From NCBI GenBank assembly GCA_963825615.1, contig CAWGTV010000008.1, positions 310,001 to 374,000 on the forward strand: 64,000 nt of DNA, read 5' to 3'. This document shows, in pieces, positions 46,751-54,877 of the stretch. The position numbers and the translations under genes were made by a program. Numbering within the stretch: the stretch's first letter is position 1; the number at the start of each line of letters is the position of its first letter. Origin of the DNA: JAHEDT01 sp963825615 (GTDB lineage: Bacteria; Desulfobacterota; Desulfuromonadia; Desulfuromonadales; BM103). The notes under the pieces are model-generated. The model was not told where the DNA came from, ran no database searches, and saw nothing but the letters and a program-made list of their open reading frames with translations.

Positions 46751-47497
46751 TTAAAACTCGCCGTAGCGGACTTTATCCAGCAGCTCCACCACCAACCCCT
46801 CGAAGGGGAGCGGCACCAGCAGCAGGTACTTGAAGATCGGGCCGATCAGAAACGGACCGATGATTGCGACGGCCAGGGCAATCCAGAACCGTCTGGCGAG
46901 GATCGGGTTGATTCTCAATTGCCTGTAGGCATAACCGGCAAAGGCCGGAAGTAACAGCAGGCACCCTCCGTCCGTAAGATAGGGATGCGCTTCGCTGTTA
47001 GCCAGCAAAAGCCCCCCGACGATCACCATGACCAGAGCGTAGGCAGCGAACAACTTCCGCAGAATATCGTGCTCCTGAGGGTAGAACATCAGGATGAACC
47101 CAAGCAGGAACAGGATGCTGGCCGGGAAAAAATCGACCCTTGGCAAGCAGAGAAAGACGTAACTGAACAGGACCAGCAAAATAGCCATAAAACGGACATT
47201 GGCTGCGGCAGTCCAGAATGAGGACTTCAACACAACGCCGAACAGCTGGCTGACCTCGCGGGCACCGGACCAACCGATCTCACGCAGGGCGTTATAGGCG
47301 AGGATGAGACTCAGCAAGACCAGCATCACGCCGACAAAGAGCGGGAAGAGTGCCGGCGAGACATACCAGACATTCATGACACCACCCCAACTTCCTTTCA
47401 TCGGCATGTTGGTCGCCTGCCAGAGTGTCCAGAGGCCGAACAGGCCAATCAGAACCGAGGTGGCCAAATCTTTTTTACGCAGATTTTGTTTCTCCAT
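46751..47497 (-). CDS. tctB: tripartite tricarboxylate transporter, small permease TctB
   Basis: The 248-residue membrane protein has about six helices. It sits between tctC and tctA, the place of TctB. It opens KKDLATSVLIGLFGLWTLWQA and has VSPALFPLFVGVMLVLLSL, typical of TctB. It is longer than usual (150-190 residues), with extra helices in the C-terminal third (about 180-225). The extension is in the same frame and not an artefact of an indel. Confidence 0.85.
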   Translation of the reverse strand: MEKQNLRKKDLATSVLIGLFGLWTLWQATNMPMKGSWGGVMNVWYVSPALFPLFVGVMLVLLSLILAYNALREIGWSGAREVSQLFGVVLKSSFWTAAANVRFMAILLVLFSYVFLCLPRVDFFPASILFLLGFILMFYPQEHDILRKLFAAYALVMVIVGGLLLANSEAHPYLTDGGCLLLLPAFAGYAYRQLRINPILARRFWIALAVAIIGPFLIGPIFKYLLLVPLPFEGLVVELLDKVRYGEF

Positions 47498-47512
47498 GAA
47501 TCATCCCGCATT

Positions 47513-47545
47513 GGCCGGCGAGGGAGAAAATTTCCCCCGCCGGCC
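47513..47545. other. GC-rich stem-loop between tctC and tctB
   Basis: GGCCGGCG (47513-47520) pairs with CGCCGGCC (47538-47545), with an inner GGGA/TCCC pairing. It lies nine bases after the tctC stop on the minus strand and has no T-run there. As in the aap operon, it probably protects the binding-protein message or attenuates the downstream permease genes. Confidence 0.55.
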
Positions 47546-47553
47546 TCTGCCTG

Positions 47554-48558
47554 TCAGGGTTTGGGTATGCCAAGGCTGGCCGGATCAACTGTGGCGGCCT
47601 GCATGTCCCACAGGGTCCAGGCAAACAGCGACTCGAGCTTGTCGAATTCTTCAGACGCTGCCGCTCCGGTCTTGCCGGAGAGGACATAGTAGTTTTCTGC
47701 AGCCCACTTCTTGACCGTCTCGGAAGCCATCGCTTTGTTGAAAGCATCGGTCAGAACCGCTTTGGCTTCGTCCGGTGCACCCTTGGGAACGGCAAAGCCG
47801 ATCGACTGAGAGATGGGCAGATATTTGGCAAGGTCGGGATAACTGTCAAAAGCGGATGGAATACTCCCGACATCATCAACACTGAAACTGTTGGGGATGA
47901 GCATCGCAAGAGGCCGCAGCTGACCACCGCGAATTAATTGCTGCTGTTCGGCCAAGGAGGTGACAACCACGGTAATTTCACCCGTCATGGCGGCATTCTG
48001 CGCTGGAGCAGACCCCTTGTAAGGGATGAAGTTGAACTTGGCGCCAGAACCTTTTTGCAGCGCGAGCAGGTTGAGGTGATGGATCGACCCGGCGCCGCTG
48101 GCGCCGGCACGGATACTATCCGGAGCGGCCTTGGCGGCCTCAATGAGCTCCTGCAAGGTTTTGTAAGGTGAGCTTGGGGTCACGGAGATAAGGTCGGGGG
48201 ATCCGCCAACGATAAAGAAATCCCAGACATTCATTCGTTGGGTCCAGCCGCCCTGGACTCCTGCGGTGACGTTGCTTTCGGAGAGCCCGGTCAGGGTATA
48301 GCCGTCATGCTTCTGGCTGTAGCCGTAGTCCATCCCCATCGAACCGGCAACGCCGCCGGTCTTGTTGATGACGTTGATGTTGGTGTCCAAAACCTTCGAC
48401 ATCTCGCCCATGATGACACGATTGCAGGTGTCGGTGCCACCGCCGGCCCCCCAGACCACCACGTTGGTGATGTTGCGGTTCGGGTAACTTTTGGCAGCCA
48501 TTGCCAGCCCCCCGGAGATCATTACCAGGGCCAGGGTCAGAATCAAAATTCTTTTCAT
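47554..48558 (-). CDS. tctC: tripartite tricarboxylate transporter binding protein TctC
   Basis: Start ATG 48558 follows GGAGG. The 334-residue product has a signal peptide (1-21, ending AMA) and the Bug/TctC fold: YPNRNITNVVVWGAGGGTDT near the start, NKTGGVAGSMGM and RAGASGAGSIHHL in the ligand pocket, and FIPYKGSAPAQNAAMTGEI. The position behind sugar-acid enzymes points to a C4 sugar acid or related carboxylate as ligand, but this is inference. Confidence 0.93.
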   Translation of the reverse strand: MKRILILTLALVMISGGLAMAAKSYPNRNITNVVVWGAGGGTDTCNRVIMGEMSKVLDTNINVINKTGGVAGSMGMDYGYSQKHDGYTLTGLSESNVTAGVQGGWTQRMNVWDFFIVGGSPDLISVTPSSPYKTLQELIEAAKAAPDSIRAGASGAGSIHHLNLLALQKGSGAKFNFIPYKGSAPAQNAAMTGEITVVVTSLAEQQQLIRGGQLRPLAMLIPNSFSVDDVGSIPSAFDSYPDLAKYLPISQSIGFAVPKGAPDEAKAVLTDAFNKAMASETVKKWAAENYYVLSGKTGAAASEEFDKLESLFAWTLWDMQAATVDPASLGIPKP

Positions 48559-48633
48559 AATCGCCTCCAAATAGTTGATGAGCAGCATGCAACAGGGGCC
48601 GGACCATCCGGAGCTCCAGCGCTGCTCAAGTGC

Positions 48634-49662
48634 TTACAGCTTGATGCGTCGTCCTTCGGCAGAAGAGCGATAGATCGCTTCTTCGATCCGGTAGACGTTC
48701 AGGTAATCGGGCCCCAGGTTCTCCAGAGGCCGACCGTTGCGATAATGCTCGATAACATGACTTTGCAGGTTGTAGACGCAATCGCCGCCAAAGCTGCCGC
48801 CGAAACTCTCGCGATCGCAGTACAGCGTAACCTGCTCCTCGCTGCCACCATGCGGGGCGAACCAGAGCCGGCCGAAACCATCGAGGCGCATAACCCCGGC
48901 CGAACCCTCGACCCAGGCTTCTCCCATGGTCAGGCGCTTGATTTTGGCCTGATGGTCGTTCAGGCGATTGCCGTCGAACAGGCCGGTGCTGCCGTTGGCG
49001 AATTCGAAGATCACGTAACCGGCATCCTCGCCGGCGATCACCGGGTTCATTTTGCGCAGACGGGCGGTCACCGCGGTAACGCGACCCATCAGGAAACGGA
49101 AGGTATCGACCCAGTGGACCGCTGTTTCGTGGATCAGCAGGCGCTCCATCTTCTGAAAATAGGGCTGGCGGTCAAGGTAGGCGCGCGGTCCCTGACCATC
49201 GCCGGGACGCAGGCGGAAGCTGATGCAGTGCAGGTCGCCGAGACGCCCCTCTTCGATCCACCTTTTGATTTCGCGGTACCATGGCTGGAAACGGAAATTT
49301 TCATGCACGATCAGGTCGATGCCGGCGGCGCTGGCGATTGAGACCAGCTCTTCAGCTTCAGTCAGGGTGGGGGCCAGCGGTTTCTGACAGATGGTGTTCA
49401 GCTTGCGCGCAGCACATTTCTTCACCAGTTCGAGGTGGCTTTCCGGCGGGGTGATAATGTCGACCAGGTCGGGCTTGAGTTCACCGAGCAGCCGATCGAC
49501 ATCGGTAAAGACTGCGGGCACACCGAATTTGCTCGCCACTTCTCTGGCCTGGGGTTCCTCGAGGGAAGCGAGGCCAACGACTTCGGCACCTTCAATGCGC
49601 TGCCAGGCGTCATAGTGGAAATGGGCAAAGAACCCACTGCCGATCGCAGCTACGCGCAGCAT
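48634..49662 (-). CDS. Gfo/Idh/MocA family oxidoreductase
   Basis: The 342-residue product has the N-terminal NAD(P) domain VAAIGSGFFAHFHYDAW, DIITPPESHLELVKK and CQKPLAPTLTEAEELV (EKP-like motif with catalytic Lys). A C-terminal domain follows with LLIHETAVHWVDTFRFLMG carrying the active-site His. Members oxidise or epimerise sugars and sugar acids. ATG 49662 follows AAAGGAG and overlaps the preceding gene's end by 13 bases, so it is coupled to the IPMDH-like gene. Confidence 0.87.
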   Translation of the reverse strand: MLRVAAIGSGFFAHFHYDAWQRIEGAEVVGLASLEEPQAREVASKFGVPAVFTDVDRLLGELKPDLVDIITPPESHLELVKKCAARKLNTICQKPLAPTLTEAEELVSIASAAGIDLIVHENFRFQPWYREIKRWIEEGRLGDLHCISFRLRPGDGQGPRAYLDRQPYFQKMERLLIHETAVHWVDTFRFLMGRVTAVTARLRKMNPVIAGEDAGYVIFEFANGSTGLFDGNRLNDHQAKIKRLTMGEAWVEGSAGVMRLDGFGRLWFAPHGGSEEQVTLYCDRESFGGSFGGDCVYNLQSHVIEHYRNGRPLENLGPDYLNVYRIEEAIYRSSAEGRRIKL

Positions 49663-50753
49663 GATTGTTCTCCTTTCAGATTTTCCAGTACAGCATCTGT
49701 AATTGTACCGGTACCCGAGGTCCCGCCGAATTCGCAGGTCAGGTACCGGCCGCTGGCGAAGGTTGCGGCAACTGCCGCTCGAATACTTTCGGCGGCCCGG
49801 TTGCAAACGGGTGACTGGTACCGGTCAGCCAGCCAGTCGAGCATCATCGCCGCGGAAAGAAACATCGCGGTCGGGTTGGCCTTCCCCTGGCCCATGATGT
49901 CCGGTGCGGTGCCGTGACTTGGCTGAAAGACCGCGTTTGTATCGCCGCAATCAGCGGAAGGGGCCATCCCAAGCCCGCCGATTAGGCCAGCGCCGAGATC
50001 GGAGAGGATATCGCCGAACATGTTTTCGGTGACCACCACATCGTAATCCCAGGGACGTTTGACCAGGTTCATCGCCATGGCATCGACATAGACAGCATCG
50101 GCTTCGATATCTGGATAGCGCGTGGCAACCTCAAGGAAGATCTGGCGAAAGAAGTAGAAGCTGCCAAGCACATTGGCTTTGTCGATGCAGGTCACCCTTC
50201 CCCTGTACCCTTGTGTTTTGCGTTGACGGGCCAGTCGGAAGGAGAAATCGAACAACCGTTCGCTGACTTCGCGCGTGATGATCAGCTTGTCGATCGCCCG
50301 CTCCGGCGTGACATCAGGTTGGGTGCGGGTCGAAAAGAGCCCTTCGGTCGATTCGCGGATCAACACGAAATCGATTTCGACGTTGCGATTGCCGGCCAGC
50401 GTCTTGGGTACGCCCGGAAAGAACCGAATCGGCCTCACCCCCGCATAGAGCTTGAGGCGTTCACGCAGCTCCAACTGAGGTGCTATCTCGCGGCCGTCCG
50501 GGTAACGCACGCTCGGCAGCCCCATGGCACCGAGCAGGATGGCGTCGGCCGCTTTGGCGCGAGCGAAATCCTCCTCGGCAAAGGATATCCCGGTTCTGCT
50601 GTAATATTCGGCCCCGCAATCGATCATCTGGTAGTTCAATGTCGGGCCGGCGCAAAGCTCCAGCGCACAATCGAGCACTTCCAGGCAGGGCTTCATCACC
50701 TCCTGGCCGATACCGTCTCCCGGTAAGACAGCAATGTCAAATGAGCTTTTCAC
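49650..50753 (-). CDS. isopropylmalate/isocitrate/tartrate dehydrogenase family enzyme
   Basis: A 367-residue beta-decarboxylating dehydrogenase from GTG 50753 (GAGAGGA upstream). It has VLPGDGIGQEV, the Arg-rich substrate loop LELRERLKLYAGVRP, FVLIRESTEGLFS, the metal-binding VVVTENMFGDILSDLGAGLIGGLGM and the cofactor loop PSHGTAPDIMGQGKANP. No other leu or TCA genes are near. With DUF1537 kinase and class II aldolase partners it most likely oxidises a hydroxy acid of the pathway, as tartrate dehydrogenases do. The exact substrate is unknown. Confidence 0.87.
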   Translation of the reverse strand: MKSSFDIAVLPGDGIGQEVMKPCLEVLDCALELCAGPTLNYQMIDCGAEYYSRTGISFAEEDFARAKAADAILLGAMGLPSVRYPDGREIAPQLELRERLKLYAGVRPIRFFPGVPKTLAGNRNVEIDFVLIRESTEGLFSTRTQPDVTPERAIDKLIITREVSERLFDFSFRLARQRKTQGYRGRVTCIDKANVLGSFYFFRQIFLEVATRYPDIEADAVYVDAMAMNLVKRPWDYDVVVTENMFGDILSDLGAGLIGGLGMAPSADCGDTNAVFQPSHGTAPDIMGQGKANPTAMFLSAAMMLDWLADRYQSPVCNRAAESIRAAVAATFASGRYLTCEFGGTSGTGTITDAVLENLKGEQSCCA

Positions 50754-50770
50754 GCTTGTTCCTCTCTTGG

Positions 50771-51055
50771 CTAAGACAGCTGCCAGGTTTGCACCTGTTT
50801 GCCGGCAACGAGTGGCCCGGCCTGCCGGTTGAAGCTGATAAAGTGTTCCGTTTCCAGGTGGGCGGCAAAGGCAGCAGCATCCCGGTAGATTTCATAAAGG
50901 AAAAACTGCTGTGGATTTTCGGTGTTGCGGGCAACATCAAAACGCAGGCAATCAACCTCATTTTGCAACGAATTCTGCGCCTGTTCGAGGAGCAGAGATG
51001 CGAGGCTGTCGGCCTGGCCAGCCTGGGCGTCAAACGTCACAGTGACAACAAACAT
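50771..51055 (-). CDS. antibiotic biosynthesis monooxygenase (ABM)-fold protein
   Basis: A 94-residue dimeric ferredoxin-like barrel protein with the ABM pattern: FVVTVTFDAQAGQADSL, CLRFDVARNTENPQQFFLYEIYRD and HLETEHFISF. Relatives such as LsrG and YgiN act as isomerases or quinol monooxygenases. It starts two bases after the aldolase stop. In this operon it may isomerise or protect an intermediate; that is inference. Confidence 0.83.
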   Translation of the reverse strand: MFVVTVTFDAQAGQADSLASLLLEQAQNSLQNEVDCLRFDVARNTENPQQFFLYEIYRDAAAFAAHLETEHFISFNRQAGPLVAGKQVQTWQLS

Positions 51056-51057
51056 GA

Positions 51058-51696
51058 TCAGCTCTCTTTACGTCGGTACGTGTGTTCCAGTCGTGCAACC
51101 TGTTCTGGGCTCAGGATTTCTCGTCGATTTTCCGGCAAAGTCAGGAAGATTCTAGATGTCTCTTCGAGCTCCTCGGCGTTGGCCACGGCGTCATCGAGGT
51201 TCTTGCCGCCGATCAGCAGGCCGTGGTTGCGCAGCAGGAGTGCATCGAAACAGGCTGATTCTGCAACGGCCTTCGCCAGCTCCGCTGCTCCCGGGGCATA
51301 GTAAGGGAGCATGCCGAGCCGTCCGACACGCATGACAAAATAAGGCGTCAACGGCGGCAAAGGGGATTCCGGATCAAGACCACCCAGGCAGCTGAGCGCC
51401 ATCGACTGGGGGGCATGCAGGTGAACAACTGCCTTGCATTCAGGATGCGCACGATAGAAGGCCAGGTGGACCGGAATTTCCTTGGTTGGCTTGTCACCAG
51501 CGACATGACGTCCTTGTTCATCAAGACGGGACAGCTTTTCTGCCTCGAGGAAGGCCAGTCTGCAGCCGGTCGGCGTCGCCAGGAAACCGTCATCGATCTT
51601 CAGCGACAAGTTGCCGGATCCGCCGGGAGCCAGCCCCTGCTGGTTGAGGTATCGACCGTACTTGACCAGCTCTTTTGCGGCATCAGCAGCTGTCAT
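51058..51696 (-). CDS. otnC: class II aldolase/adducin family protein, OtnC-like
   Basis: The 212-residue zinc aldolase has GGSGNLSLKIDDGFLATPTG near the start, KEIPVHLAFYRAHPECKAVVHLHAP with the His-x-His zinc ligands, and LLLRNHGLLIGG with the third His. OtnC decarboxylates 3-oxo-tetronate 4-phosphate to dihydroxyacetone phosphate and CO2. It is paired by a four-base overlap with the DUF1537 kinase, exactly the known OtnK-OtnC arrangement. Confidence 0.87.
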   Translation of the reverse strand: MTAADAAKELVKYGRYLNQQGLAPGGSGNLSLKIDDGFLATPTGCRLAFLEAEKLSRLDEQGRHVAGDKPTKEIPVHLAFYRAHPECKAVVHLHAPQSMALSCLGGLDPESPLPPLTPYFVMRVGRLGMLPYYAPGAAELAKAVAESACFDALLLRNHGLLIGGKNLDDAVANAEELEETSRIFLTLPENRREILSPEQVARLEHTYRRKES

Positions 51697-52964
51697 CCGA
51701 CCAACTCCACGGCCTTGGCAAAGAAGTCTTCATCGCCGAAATTGCCCGACTTGAGCGCCAGCAGCAATCCGTCCGGCTCACTGCGTGTCCAAGGGACTCC
51801 CGGGGCGATCTGTGGCCCGATGCGCAGGGCCTTGATGCCGAGCTCCTGGATCACGGCGCCCGATGTTTCGCCACCGGCGACCACCAGCTTGCGGACACCT
51901 TTTTCGACCAGACCGGCCGCCACCCGGGCGAGGGTTGCTTCGATCAACGCCATCGATTCTTGTCGCCCGATTTCGTCCTGAATGGCGGCCACGCGATTGG
52001 CATCGGCAGTGGAATAAATCAGCAACGGTTGGCCGCCAAGATGGCTAGACGCCCATTCAAGGATTGCATCAACGGACTGTGTGCCATGGCTGATGGCCAG
52101 GGGATCGAGTTGCAAAGATGACCAGATTTGTCGTGTTTTGGCCACCTGTGTCTGGGTCATCAGAGAACAACTCCCTGAAAGGGCCGCTGCAGGTCCCGGG
52201 CTTCCGGAAATATTTATACAGCCACTGGTCTGTTCAAGCAGCCCCTGGCGGCGGAAATTCTCCGGCAGCCCCATGGCCACACCCGAGCCGCCAGTGACCA
52301 GGGCAAGATCGGCGGCGGCTTCACCAAGCACGTACAAATCTGCGTTGACGATCGCATCGGCAACAACAAAGCGCACGCCTTCACTCGTCAGGCGTTTCAG
52401 CTCAAGCTTAACTGCCGCCGGCCCTTGTGAAACAATCACGTGGGAGATCAGCCCGACCCTCGAATCTTGGCGCAACTGGGCTTGCAGCAAACGCGGCAGG
52501 TTCGCGTCGGTCATTGGCGTGACCGGATGGTTGCGCATCCCCGAGTCGCTGAGCAGCTGCTCACCGACAAAGAGATGCCCCATGTAGACGCTGCGCTGAT
52601 TGGCCGGGAAGGCCGGGCAGACCAGGGCGATGCGACCGCCAGTTTCATCAAGCAGGGCCTCACCAACTGGACCGATATTTCCTGTGGGAGTCGAGTCGAA
52701 GGTCGAGCAGTATTTGAAGAATATCTGCTTGGCACCCTGCTTGTGCAGCCAGCGGGCTGTCGCCAGGGATTGTTCGACCGCGGCTTGCGGGGGACAGCTG
52801 CGGGTTTTAAGGCCCACGACCGCAGCTGCGGCTTCGAGCAGCGGAGTCGTTGCGTCGGGGATTCCAATATACTGAATAACCGGCATGCCGTTGTTGGCGA
52901 GCATAAGAGCCAGATCGGTTGCTCCGGTCATGTCATCGGCGATACAGCCAAGCATCAAGGTCAT
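51693..52964 (-). CDS. otnK: four-carbon acid sugar kinase (DUF1537, OtnK-like)
   Basis: The kinase phosphorylates 3-oxo-tetronates or threonates at C4 with ATP. The 423-residue product has the N-terminal substrate domain (CIADDMTGATDLALMLANNG, KYCSTFDSTPTGNIGPV, HPVTPMTDANLPRLL). The C-terminal nucleotide domain has VTGGSGVAMGLP, ISGSPGPAA and VAGGETSGAVIQELG. Start ATG 52964 has GGGAG at proper spacing. It is the first gene of the long minus-strand operon reaching to 44052. Confidence 0.9.
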   Translation of the reverse strand: MTLMLGCIADDMTGATDLALMLANNGMPVIQYIGIPDATTPLLEAAAAVVGLKTRSCPPQAAVEQSLATARWLHKQGAKQIFFKYCSTFDSTPTGNIGPVGEALLDETGGRIALVCPAFPANQRSVYMGHLFVGEQLLSDSGMRNHPVTPMTDANLPRLLQAQLRQDSRVGLISHVIVSQGPAAVKLELKRLTSEGVRFVVADAIVNADLYVLGEAAADLALVTGGSGVAMGLPENFRRQGLLEQTSGCINISGSPGPAAALSGSCSLMTQTQVAKTRQIWSSLQLDPLAISHGTQSVDAILEWASSHLGGQPLLIYSTADANRVAAIQDEIGRQESMALIEATLARVAAGLVEKGVRKLVVAGGETSGAVIQELGIKALRIGPQIAPGVPWTRSEPDGLLLALKSGNFGDEDFFAKAVELVG

Positions 52965-53051
52965 GCATTCTCCCATGTGTAAAAAGCTTTTACCGTGCCG
53001 CTAGGCATGCAAAAGGGTACCATGTCAATTGTTGCAGTATTTCCCTTGTCA

Positions 53052-53077
53052 CAATGTATGCATTAATGTATACATTG
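53052..53077. promoter_or_regulatory. probable GntR operator, 26-bp near-perfect palindrome
   Basis: Two 12-bp palindromes, AATGTATGCATT and AATGTATACATT, lie two bases apart and together form a 26-bp inverted repeat with a single mismatched pair. The TGTATACA core is the typical site of FCD-type GntR regulators. It lies in the divergent promoter region between otnK (-) and the SMP-30 gene (+), 60 bases before the latter. The regulator gene at 54157 is the obvious binding protein. Confidence 0.75.
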
Positions 53078-53136
53078 AAGCATCCACCTGTCAACGCAAA
53101 AAAATGTTCTATTCATGTAAATAGCATGGAGTTCTT

Positions 53137-54105
53137 ATGTTGAAACTGGACCTGGATCAGCTGGACTTTATCGGTTCGGGGCTAAACCGGCCAGAATGTG
53201 TCTTGGCGACAGCCGCGGGCAACCTGTACACAGCCGACTGGGATGGCGGAGTTGCTCGAACTGACAGCATCGGCAGGACAGAAAAATACCTGGCCCGTGA
53301 GCCAGGTTTTGCTCTCAAGCCAAATGGTATTGCCCTTTGCCCTGACGGCTCTTTTTATATTGCTCACTTGGGTGATGAAGGCGGCATATTCCGACTCCAG
53401 CGCAATGGCCGGCTTGAACAGGTCGTCAGCGAGATCGAGGGGGAGTCCCTCCCACCGGCCAACTTTGTACTGCTGGACTCTCAAGAGCGACTCTGGATCA
53501 CTGTCAGCACACGCCTCACTCCCCGTGCCCGCGATTATCGACCCGATGCTGCCAGCGGGTTTATTGCGTTGCTCGACAAAAACGGCGTGCGGGTTGTCGC
53601 TGACGGCCTCGGCTACACGAACGAGGTTGCCATCTCACCCGATGAGCAGTGGCTTTATGTCAACGAAACTTTCGGCCGCAGATTGAGCCGCTTTCGGTTG
53701 ACGACAGAAGGCCAACTTGGTCATCGCGAGACGGTCACTGAATTCGGCCCGGGGACCTACCCCGATGGCCTCTGCTTTGATGCGCAGGGCGGAATCTGGG
53801 TGGTCAGCATTGTCAGTAATCGTTTATTATATTTGGAGCCCGGCAGCAGCCGTGCGGCAATTATCCTTGAGGATGTTGAACAAAAACATCTGGCCTGGGT
53901 TGAAGAAGCTTTTCAGCAGGGGAACATGGGACGACCGCATCTGGACCAGGTGCGAAGTACTAAACTGCGCAACATTTCAAGTCTCGCTTTCGGTGGTTCG
54001 GACCTGCGCACCGTTTATCTTGGCAATTTACTCGACCATCGGCTGACTCGCTTTCGTTCGCCAGTTGCCGGTCGCCCGCCGGTGCATTGGACCTTCGACA
54101 GCTAG
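53137..54105 (+). CDS. SMP-30/gluconolactonase-like hydrolase
   Basis: This 322-residue six-bladed beta-propeller lactonase has the metal-ligand regions LNRPECVLA (Glu), GLGYTNEVAISPDEQWLYVNE (Asn) and TYPDGLCFDAQGGIWVV (Asp). FALKPNGIALCPDGSFYIA adds a typical blade. Such enzymes open aldonolactones to the free acids. ATG 53137 has GGAG upstream. Its divergent position suggests that it supplies the acid consumed by the kinase/aldolase operon. Confidence 0.87.
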   Translation: MLKLDLDQLDFIGSGLNRPECVLATAAGNLYTADWDGGVARTDSIGRTEKYLAREPGFALKPNGIALCPDGSFYIAHLGDEGGIFRLQRNGRLEQVVSEIEGESLPPANFVLLDSQERLWITVSTRLTPRARDYRPDAASGFIALLDKNGVRVVADGLGYTNEVAISPDEQWLYVNETFGRRLSRFRLTTEGQLGHRETVTEFGPGTYPDGLCFDAQGGIWVVSIVSNRLLYLEPGSSRAAIILEDVEQKHLAWVEEAFQQGNMGRPHLDQVRSTKLRNISSLAFGGSDLRTVYLGNLLDHRLTRFRSPVAGRPPVHWTFDS

Positions 54106-54156
54106 TTGGCATCCAAATATAAAGAGCAGCAATGTTAGCTAAAGGGTAAATACGGC

Positions 54157-54834
54157 ATGAAAACTCAGACCAGCACCCGGGGCAATCTTGTCGACAAGGC
54201 CTACTCCGCGCTCAAAGATAAGATCATCAGCAACCAGTACCCTCCAGGTCATCAGGCCTTGGAGCGCGAGCTATGCGCTGAACTGCAGATGAGCAGGACT
54301 CCCGTTCGCGAAGCACTGATCCGGCTCAGCAAAGAAGGATTAATCGAACTCATCCCGCGGCAGGGGATGAGAGTCGTGCCAATGTCTCCGGAAATCATGC
54401 TGGAAATTTACGAGGTCATTACCTGTCTTGAAGACAAGGCCCTGGAGTTGATCCTGCATCGCAACCTGCCAAATTCAAGCCTGGCAGGTTTAGAGCATGC
54501 CGTGTTGGATATGGAGGCTGCGCTGGAGGAAGAGGACCTGGATTCTTGGGCGGCGGCCGATGAACGTTTTCACGCCGAGCTCTTTGTCCTGTGCGGCAAC
54601 AATATCCTTTCATCCCTCGCGGCGACCCTCAAAACCAAAATTCAACGGGCAAGAATGATCACATTGCGCATGCGTCCCAAGCCGGTTCGCTCAAATGAAG
54701 AACATCGACAACTGCTTGAGCATCTTAAGTCAGGCCGGGGGGAAGAGGCACGCCTGCTTCATCGCCAACATCGCGAAAGAGCGTCCGTGCTGATTACTGA
54801 ACGCCTGGCCTACTTTCAACTTCATCAAGTCTAA
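54157..54834 (+). CDS. GntR family transcriptional regulator (FCD domain)
   Basis: A 225-residue regulator with an N-terminal winged helix-turn-helix (KAYSALKDKIISNQYPPGHQ, LQMSRTPVREALIRLSKEGL) and a C-terminal FCD ligand domain. The metal-binding residues are in AADERFHAELF, NEEHRQLLEHL and HRQHRERA. It lies 51 bases after the SMP-30 gene on the same strand. FCD regulators usually respond to the sugar acid or an intermediate and repress the locus through TGTATACA-like sites, one of which is at 53052-53077. Confidence 0.92.
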   Translation: MKTQTSTRGNLVDKAYSALKDKIISNQYPPGHQALERELCAELQMSRTPVREALIRLSKEGLIELIPRQGMRVVPMSPEIMLEIYEVITCLEDKALELILHRNLPNSSLAGLEHAVLDMEAALEEEDLDSWAAADERFHAELFVLCGNNILSSLAATLKTKIQRARMITLRMRPKPVRSNEEHRQLLEHLKSGRGEEARLLHRQHRERASVLITERLAYFQLHQV

Positions 54835-54877
54835 TCTGCGATCGCTTGCTCCATCTATTCTGATGGTTTAGCTTGGG

